From Anthopleura xanthogrammica (lineage: Eukaryota; Cnidaria; Anthozoa; Actiniaria; Actiniidae), in assembly GCA_964019055.1 (NCBI GenBank), contig OZ025212.1, forward strand, positions 3,691,266-3,755,265: 64,000 nt of DNA. The letters run 5' to 3'. Below the pieces are notes generated by a model. It was not told the DNA's origin and ran no database searches. It saw only the letters and a list, made by a program, of their open reading frames with translations. Below, one piece after another: positions 56,365 to 64,000 of the stretch. Both the position numbers and the translations under genes were made by a program. Position 1 is the stretch's first letter. Each line of letters opens with the position of its first letter.

Positions 56365-59210
56365 AGTCTGAAAAGGAGGTAGTTTACTTAAACTTGTGCA
56401 AAGGAAATAACGTATGTTTTTAATAGTCAAACTACAGTTCTAAACTTCTGGCTAACTTTATTTATTATTTATTTATTAACTTTATTATTTTATTCGAGCA
56501 TGTTAAAATGTTTCCCAAAAATTATCATTTTGTACTCGTGCCCAGGCCTCTAGGCCGGGCCGAGTCTAGGTTTGGGCTTTATATCTATCTTCTATGTCGA
56601 GAATGTACATACCACGTGATTGAATGACGTATGAAAACGTGGCAAGTCACGAGGTTGATGTCACCAGCGACACAACGCCATTGTTCAGATTTGGACTTGT
56701 AGAAGGTTGTAATCGAATTGAAGATAATTATGGCGAGTTATTTTGCTTCGGGACGCTCAAAATACACACAAATGCATACGCCATTCGTGGTAGACTCACA
56801 CTAAAAGATGTCGAGCGAACGAACTCAAAGAGAAATGCCAAACTTTGCCAAACGAATGCCAAATGAACTCAAACGAATGCCAAATAAACTCAAACGAATG
56901 CCAAAAAAACTCAAACGAATGCCAAATGAACTCAAACGAATGCCAAATGAACTCAAACGAATGCCAAATGAACTCAAACGAATGCCAAATGAACTCAAAT
57001 GAAATTCAAATGAACTCAAACGAATGCCAAATGAACTCAAACGAATGCCAAATGAACTCAAACGAATGCCAAATGAACTCAAACGAATGCCAAATGAACT
57101 CAAATGAAATTCAAATGAACTCAAACGAATGCCAAATGAACTCAAACGAATGCCAAATGAACTCAAACGAATGCCAAATGAACTCAAACGAATGCCAAAT
57201 GAACTCAAATGAAATTCAAATGAACTCAAAGGGCTCAGAGGCTTATAATTATGAGTTCTCACTAAGTCTGCTACATATTTTCACACCTCCATGTTCTCAA
57301 AAGCTTACGCCTTTCACCAATGGGCACGAGTATACGCTCCTATAGAGCGTCTAGTTTGTTTTCACTTGATGACCGTCACGTAGCTCACGATTATCGTGCT
57401 GAAATCATCTAATCATTTTACTCGCAGGATTGCACGGTGACCCTCTATTTTTGGGAGCTCATTTTGTGTGTACTACGTAGTCGTATCAACTGACAAAGTT
57501 TCAGAAAATCCTATACTCTTATAAAAGTAAGAGAGATCTTTAAATTTTGAAAACAGGATCTATTTAGTAATTTCAGTGTAGGAATTTTTTTACTGTTTTC
57601 AGTTTTCTTTTTCTGTGATGGCCTCGCTTCAGGGGATCACGAGACACAATCCGGCCAATTATTTTGAAAATACTCGCATAGCGCGTTTCATTCTCAACTA
57701 AAAGGGATTTTTAATGAAGTGTATAATAGAAGTATAAGTTTATTGAACAAGTTGAGAATTTGGAACATCGAGAATTTGGAAAATTCCTGCGGGTTGGCAT
57801 AGATCTACACATTGGGTGAAAGAGAAAAAACAATTATATTAAGAGAACTATTTTTGAAAGTCAAGAACAGCTGCCAGTGTCCACGATCACGTTAAAAATA
57901 TCTTTGAAAATATCACTTACGCCTCTAATAATTGTTTTCTTATATAACGTGATAATCCTAGAATTGATAATGCAAGGTATAGCGTTCAAAACATAGAAAT
58001 TGTCGTGTTGAGATGAGCCGAAATTTAAGCCCTATGATTGGATGAAATTATCACGTGAGAGGTAACCACCTCCTCTGAACAGCTGCCTCGATCATAACGA
58101 GATGTCGATCATAATATTTACCACGCATTCAGACGGCTATGAATTTCATTATCATTTTTGAACTGCCTAAAATTTATAATTACTGTACTCAACTCATAGA
58201 TATATTACTTATGCAATGATACTCTCTAACGACGTGTTTACACGACGTGTTTACACACATTAACGCGGTAGAAGGGTAATGTCTAAGTCCTAATTATAGT
58301 TAGTAAATATTCCTTTTCTCCTCCTAAAGTTAATTTATTATTTAGTCCCCCTTTTTTTTTGATGATATTTTGTTAGGGAGCACTTCATTTGGAGCCCAGC
58401 TCTGTTGTGCAAACCCCTTCCAGTACAACTTAGGTTCCACTTTATGTTTATGCCTAAACAGCCTGAAACCGTACCAAAACCTTGCCAAATGTAATAAGAA
58501 TTCTGTCTTTGGTGCTTCTTCTCCGTGTTTAAGCACAAAATATTCTTAAAGAGCTTCTGCACTTAGCTCAAATCAGTGAAATGTTCAAAATCTAAGGTCA
58601 TCACATGTCAAATGTCCGTTTCACGAGGAAATTTAATGAATATTTTTGAAGCGCTGGCGAAAAAACCCAGAATAATTTTAATTTAGGATTTGAAAACAAT
58701 ATCTAAGCTCTGCTTAGCCAGAATTTTAAGCTAATCGGATAATGGCCACATATCGAAAATATTTTTTAAAATTTGGTCACAAAACACAGGTTGATTGGCC
58801 AGGTAAAAATCGCTCTTCAAAGAGGGTGCCGGTTTTTGAGGGTCAAAGTTATCATTTAGAACTAAACAAATGCGTGTTATAAGATGAGAAATACCTATTT
58901 TATCGAAATTAAGTGTTTGTTTTGCAAAATTTGTAAAATTTGTGCTCAAGCGACAGACTTTTCGTGATGGACCGTTTTCGGCTCCTCAGACAGCTGATTC
59001 TGGGTCTCGAGGCCGAGAAATCGATTTTCTCGTATAATTCGAAAACTACTTCGTATTTTGAAAAATCAACCCAGGACCTTTTAAAACTCACTAATATCTA
59101 CCAATAAAGCCAAAATGGTTTTTCCTGACATTGGCTCTTAAGTTTTAGATAAATGTCATGGATAAAGTACGTTACGTAAATAAATAAATTATTCAATAAA
59201 TATTTGGATA
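56365..59210. other. Gene-poor region upstream of DISC-D
   Basis: Contains the 21-bp minisatellite at 56850-57235 and otherwise AT-rich sequence. A 64-74-codon minus-strand frame at 58338-58562 reads protein-like (YWKGFAQQSWAPNEVL) but has no recognised family or splice partners. Confidence 0.45.
56850..57235. repeat. 21-bp minisatellite with 105-bp higher-order period
   Basis: About 18 units of 21 bp (caaatgaactcaaacgaatgc). A variant unit, aaatgaaattcaaatgaact, recurs at about 56998, 57103 and 57208, i.e. every 105 bp (five units). Because 21 is a multiple of three, long frames stay open on both strands; these are artefacts. Confidence 0.95.
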
Positions 59211-59214
59211 AGCA

Positions 59215-59281
59215 TTTTATAAGAAAGATAAACGCGTCATCGAAACGTCCAAAACTTTTCGCGTTTATCTTTCTTATAAAA
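59215..59281. repeat. Short hairpin element
   Basis: The arm ttttataagaaagataaacg (plus cg) is the exact reverse complement of the right arm ending tttatctttcttataaaa. The arms are 22 nt and the centre 23 nt. Confidence 0.8.
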
Positions 59282-60373
59282 TAAATTATTCTAGCTAAAA
59301 TTCAAAAACTGGGTAATACCAAAACGATGAACTATTATGGCTGGAACTGAAAATTCATTCATTCATACCTTTTTTAAAGTAAAGCTTTAGTCTTTCTTGA
59401 CCACCGACTAACATGTACAGGTGTACGGAACAACTACGTAATAGCCTGCATGCAGCCCGACTTCAAGGCAAGATTCCTTGTTCTGGTTGCACGGTTATAT
59501 AATACGCTGATTGGCTGCTTTGTCAGTTTATTCTTATGCAAGTTCTGATTGGTCTGTGTGATCCCATCCGGGAGTCTTGTTGTGCGTTGATGGATGTTTC
59601 TGGTTCATGTTGGATGCTAGATAGTGTAGGAATTTTTTTTTTCTTTAATTGTAAATTTCTATAGGCATTTGTTTTACTAACAGAGAAGGAGATTAGGTCA
59701 TGTCGACTGTTTTGACCGTTGAATATTAATACCGGGTTTAATATCAGAAGTGTTCCTCAATGGATAACGTTAAATTATATAAAAAGACACCCTGACAGCT
59801 GTGCATACTATAAATGTTCCAATAACTACCCCTCAGCATCCCATAATGTCTTACTTAAAACAATAGAATTCGATTTATTAATTTATTTTTATTTTTTATT
59901 TTTTATTTATTACTTTTCATATGTTTCTGTCAGAGTAATATGCCTAAAGTTATTGTCAGAGTAGAAAAACACCCAAAACTCACACAAAATTTAGCTAGCT
60001 TCGCCGCATAATTTCCATACCTTATTATAGGAAATTGACGCCCCACGGACTTAACTGGAATTTAGACAGCTGCCGTCAATCAAAACTAATCAGTCGGTAG
60101 AATCGCATTTGATAATGAATAGTTAATTATGGGCAATCAGCAAACTCGTAAGAAATAGCCAATCAGAACGCCTTCTGAAATCCAGGTACGCTACTGGGTC
60201 ACTGGGGTCACAGAAAACTGGCGCTAGATCGCAGACGGACGTGCATACCGGCTATCTAAGTAACTCTTCATTTAAATCAAATGTTCGTGTTTTTCAAATT
60301 CTAAATAATGGGCCCTTAGCAAGGCTAGGTATTGTTCATTATTATTACTATTACTGGGTTTCCTGTGTCAGCC
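59282..60373. other. Intergenic, dispersed repeats only
   Basis: Relatives of the 52.7-53.0 kb repeat lie at 59285-59440 and 60255-60330. A fragment at 60072-60100 matches the interior of the 18.8 kb MITE. No exon was recognised. Confidence 0.45.
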
Positions 60374-60470
60374 TAGCCTCCTACGCAGACGCTCTTAGGG
60401 TCGTCACGCAATTGGAGAGAAACGTTGCGTGACGACGTGACGACCCTAAGAACGTCTGTAAAGAAGGCTA
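60374..60470. mobile_element. Foldback element, 'GGGTCGTCACGCAA' type
   Basis: The left arm, tagcctcctacgcagacgct then cttagggtcgtcacgcaa, pairs with the right arm, ttgcgtgacgacgtgacgac then cctaagaacgtctgtaaaga. A one-arm copy lies at 18190-18240. Confidence 0.75.
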
Positions 60471-60731
60471 GTGTCAGCTCAGTCGTAAATAAAATACTCC
60501 AGTTTCGAGTTCTCTTTTACGCTGTGTTAGCCTCAAAACCGTGTAATATATTCTTTTATTCAGTAACAGCCCGTGGAAATTCAAGAGATCTGTGTGTAAA
60601 GAAGACAATAAAAATACTTTGAAATTTCACGAGTTTTATCTAAATTTCTGCATAATTTACGCACAATTGAGGCTAACACAGCGTAAAAGAGAACTCGAAA
60701 CGGGAGTATTGGTTTACGACTGGGCTGACAC
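60471..60731. mobile_element. Second foldback element directly adjacent, ~65-bp arms
   Basis: The left arm runs from gtgtcagctcagtcgtaaat to gctgtgttagcctcaa. The right arm runs from ttgaggctaacacagcgtaa to acgactgggctgacac. The interior is about 125 nt and AT-rich. It begins at the base following the element at 60374-60470. Confidence 0.8.
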
Positions 60732-62261
60732 TGGGCTCACACGTAAAATGGGGCCCGCAGTAATTGGCCTACCACGGCTGTTGCGGTTACCCTGCCTTAC
60801 GTTGTTCTTGTTGTTTTTTGTTGTTGTACATAAAAAGTTATTTGGCGAAGCTAATAAAATAATAAATAAATAAATAAAATACCATTTTTACTGGGATCCC
60901 TGTGGTAGCTCAGTCGTATTTTTGTTTTTCTGATTTTTTCCTGATTCCTCTGCGAGAAAATCGAAAAATTGCGCACTAGAAAGGCAAAGGTACAGGCAGT
61001 TTATATGGCCAGAAATGAAGTCAGACTGCGAACCCGAGAGACCTTTTTGAGTTTTTTATTAACGTGAATGTATCGGATGTGATGTATCAGATGTGTGGCA
61101 GTCAGTCAGATAACCTGACAATGGAGTCATATGAAAACAACAGATTTGAAGCTAAATACACTGTAATACCCTGCACCGATTGTCGTTCTAGTTTCCGGGA
61201 ATAATTTTACATGTAGAATACTCCTAACACATGGACCGCGGAGGGGGAGGGGCTGGGGGATCTTTTTCCCTATTGCCCTTCTAGTCTCTTATATTTTCCA
61301 ACCTTAGCCCCACTACTTTTTAGGGTGCTCGTGCGCGGTCCTTGCAACAACTGCTTAGAATGCAGAGAACGACGCAATCAACAAAAGAACAATAAGGGAT
61401 TAATGTGTGTGCATATTATTTGCGGGGTATTCTTAAGTGGTACCATCAAAAATATATCGTCGTGATGTCACACAGGCAAACTACTGTCAAGTCTGTCAAC
61501 AAGATTTCACCGAGCTAAAACTCAGCAGTTGTTGAACAATATATTGTCGTGTAGTCACACAGACAAACCCCTGTACACATAATCGGTTCGCCAAGCAGTA
61601 ACACAGCAGTTGCCAAAAAAATATGTCTTATCGTCGAGGTCGCACACAGCTGAGACAGACCAGTCGACTTATAACACATAAACTAAACTCTGGATAAAAA
61701 ACACCATACTTATCTACTTACCCATCGTTGTTTGAACTTGAGCTTGGACTTTTGTTGGCACTGGTGTCGGGCGAGCGGGAGGACGTGTGTGGTTTGGCCA
61801 AAGAGGTTATTTTACTGCTTTCCGAGTGCTTACTACTTGCAAAAAGATGTCGAATTCAGATCTTTGAATACTATTGCATAAATTATCAAGTGTGAATTCC
61901 ATTCGTTGGTGTTGAAGGTGTTGTTTCTTCATCATTTTCCGTTCTGTTTTGATTGATAAAGGAATTCTCTTTATGAATGGACCGGTCTGGCCGTCCAGAA
62001 ATAATTGAAATAGTTAGAACTTTGGACAACAAATCCCGTCACGAAGAAAAAGTACAGAAGAAAAACTGTAAGAAAGATTGCGGCCTCCTCGGCCTCCCCA
62101 TTATATTCAGTTGGGCTTCCTGTGGAAAAACTCTTGCGCATATCATCTACCAAGAACACTGCTGAACGAATGTTACATAATAAACAAACTCAGAATCATC
62201 ACTCAGAAGACATGTGTTTATTGTAGTTAGGAAAAGTCATTACACTTAAAATTCTTAATAA
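60732..62261. other. Upstream flank of the ADCK1-like gene
   Basis: AT-rich, with short aataaa runs and a repeat of atatgtcttatcgtcg-like and atatattgtcgtg-like phrases near 61450-61640. The promoter must lie here but no core element was identified. Confidence 0.4.
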
Positions 62262-63943
62262 ATGACTTTAATTCGAAATGTCTTAGCATTGGCCAGTCCG
62301 GCAGTAGTTGTATTTTCGTCTTGTGCGTTTTGTTCGGCTTCTGAGCCAAAGTTCAAGGAGAAATCAAAGTTTTCCTCCAATGGTTTGGTCAGATGTGGAC
62401 GTGCCGTATCGACTGTGAGTATTTGGTGATTTTTATTGAAAATTTATGTTATTTTTGGGAACATATAGCATTTTTAGCTCTTGTAAACTTTAGTTTCAAT
62501 TTTTATATGTAGTTAGCTTTACTCTAAGCTGACTGTGGCATTTGTAAAATGTTTGGAACCTTACTTCCCCAACCCCCACCCCCCACGATAATACTAGATT
62601 GAAACTTAAATGGAAATTAAATCTTGAAAGAATGAATGTGGTATTGCCAGAGTGGTTCAAGGATTTTGGGTTTGAAGTTTGAATTGCAATTAACCGTAAA
62701 AAGATAGGCTTTGAAACTCTGAATCAAAACAAACAAAAAAGGGGGGGACTTTGAAATCACCAAAGCAAAAAAAGGGGGTTCATAGTTGTAATTTAGGGGG
62801 TTTGATTGCGGTTTAGGGGGTTCAGACGAACCCCCTGAACCCTTCCTATATTGGCTAGCTCCAACCTCATCCAAGCCATGCTTCCTTGACATATAAGTAA
62901 AAATACATTTTTTTAACTTATGTACAGGTGATTTTGATAAGTTATGATTACAAAAAGTCCCTATGGGGTGTAGACAGAAATGGACCAGAATACAATCAGT
63001 TAATGTCAAAGGTGAGTGGCCTTGTGTTAAATAGAGCATAATGGATGATAGAACCTGAGCTATCTGTGTCTTATACATCCAGCCATTAGTTTTACTGACA
63101 GTGCAGATACTCCAACTGGGACCACTTTGATAAGCTAGTATCATTAACTAATCATATGTCAGCTTGATAACTTGGGTCAATGTTACTGGTCAAAATGACC
63201 TGCATGGCAAAGATTTGACCAGACAAGTTCCAATTCTGGCCTGACATCTGTTGGCCAGCTGTTATTTCAAGCCCTGGACTCCTATCTGTGTTGGCAAAAT
63301 AAAACATGGGCCAGGTAACACAGGTAATATAACAAATTAAAGGTGCTATGATTCATGTCATAATGCTATATTAAATGCTCATTATGCAACTGTTTTAGGG
63401 GACAAAATAGAAGCCACCTTGGAAATAAATGGTCCCTAAGACAGTCCCACAAATCTACTGCAATACCAATTAACTTGATCCAGTTTTTTCCTCAACCTCA
63501 GAATGTCCAATAGTAATGTTTAAATAATGATTAATTTCCACATACAAAACCTGCTCTAATTTTTTATTCTCATGGTTCAGGTTCACTGGCGTTCAGCAGC
63601 AAGACTTCGTGATTTGTGCTGTGTAAACGGTGGCATCTATATCAAAGGAGCACAGTACATTGGTGCTCTAGACTTCTTATTACCTTATGAATATGTCAAG
63701 ACTATGAAAGTATTTCACAGTGATGCCCCACAAAGTACTTTAGAGGATGTGCACAAAGTCTTAGAAGAAGATCTTGGTCAGTTGCCATCACAGTTGTTTT
63801 CTAGTTTTGATCCAGTACCCCTGGGAACAGCCTCGTTAGCGCAGGTGCACAAGGCCACAATGCATGATGGTAAAATAGTGGCTGTCAAAGTACAGCATAA
63901 GGATATACAAGAGCATGTCTCTGTGGATATATATACAATTGAG
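62262..63943 (+). CDS. ADCK1: ADCK1-like aarF-domain (COQ8/ABC1 family) kinase, 5' part, continues past the window
   Basis: Three exons are seen: 62262-62414, 62928-63011 and 63581-63943. All are phase 0 with GT-AG borders; a further donor (gag|gtaata) shows that the gene continues. The 200 residues start with a possible mitochondrial leader (MTLIRNVLALASPAVVVFSS). Then come GRAVSTVILISYDYKKSLWG, VHWRSAARLRDLCCVNGG, ALDFLLPYEYVKTMKVFHS, the Ala-rich loop PLGTASLAQVHKA and the VAVKVQH lysine strand. GALD and HSDAPQS fit ADCK1 better than ADCK5. The family's KxGQ signature reads KGAQ here, so its Gly is Ala. ADCK1 is a mitochondrial atypical kinase-like protein; catalytic loop and ATP-binding parts beyond this point are not in the window. 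Confidence 0.9.
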
Positions 63944-64000
63944 GTAATAAGTTACTGATGTTGATGATGATTAGGATAATAATAATGATGATGATGATGA

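Noticed and set aside
56808..57345. Frames of 145-166 codons on both strands
   Set aside because: The 21-bp unit is a multiple of three and lacks stops, so frames stay open by chance.
58338..58562. Minus-strand frame with YWKGFAQQSW
   Set aside because: Protein-like in places but no recognised family, splice signals or neighbouring exons.
62617..63144. 175-codon minus-strand frame
   Set aside because: Lies antisense across intron 1, exon 2 and intron 2 of the ADCK1-like gene and shows no family features.

Overview
This is a stretch of an animal nuclear genome. It is AT-rich, its genes have many introns with canonical GT-AG borders, and the space between genes is full of short inverted-repeat (MITE-like) elements, tRNA-derived SINEs, minisatellites and a LINE. 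An anthozoan cnidarian (coral or sea anemone) is my best guess. The grounds are a HEPN/NB-ARC/TPR NLR-like gene, a tandem family of secreted PAN plus discoidin proteins, and the density of small foldback elements. The phylum is inferred, not shown.

Layout. 2.3-9.7 kb: a complete ten-exon AIDA gene on the minus strand, head-to-head with a five-exon gene of unknown family (10.3-12.0 kb, plus strand) that has an RFX X-box-like site just upstream of its start. 12.4-13.0 kb: a small two-exon PH-domain protein ending in a possible CaaX box. 14.8-15.3 kb: a single-exon four-EF-hand calcium-binding protein. 17.7-19.5, 40.3-43.0, 48.6-52.0 and 54.2-56.4 kb: four minus-strand paralogues (called DISC-A to DISC-D here). 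Each has three coding exons in the order signal peptide, PAN/apple-like, short cysteine-rich segment, F5/8-type-C (discoidin). Intron phases (1, then 0) are the same in all four, and DISC-C has a frameshift in its last exon. 20.9-24.1 kb: a 5'-truncated LINE with a long open endonuclease-reverse transcriptase frame. 26.5-33.7 kb: a plus-strand NLR-like gene with a DZIP3-like HEPN domain, an NB-ARC-type NTPase and 23 near-identical 42-residue TPRs, followed by a decayed continuation of the TPR array to about 34.97 kb. 62.26 kb to the window end: the first three exons of an ADCK1-like (aarF/COQ8 family) kinase gene.

How it fits together. AIDA, the EF-hand protein, the PH protein and ADCK1 look like ordinary housekeeping or signalling genes. 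The NLR-like gene and the discoidin cluster look like fast-evolving recognition genes. The NLR array has grown by eight-unit (1,008 bp) block duplications. The discoidin cluster carries lineage-specific minisatellites, one of which contains a copy of the 3' end of the neighbouring discoidin exon. No undescribed system can be demonstrated from sequence alone. The strongest leads are the HEPN-NTPase-TPR receptor with its block-duplicated array and repeated stop module, the discoidin cluster, the PH-CaaX protein, and the X-box-linked unknown gene.
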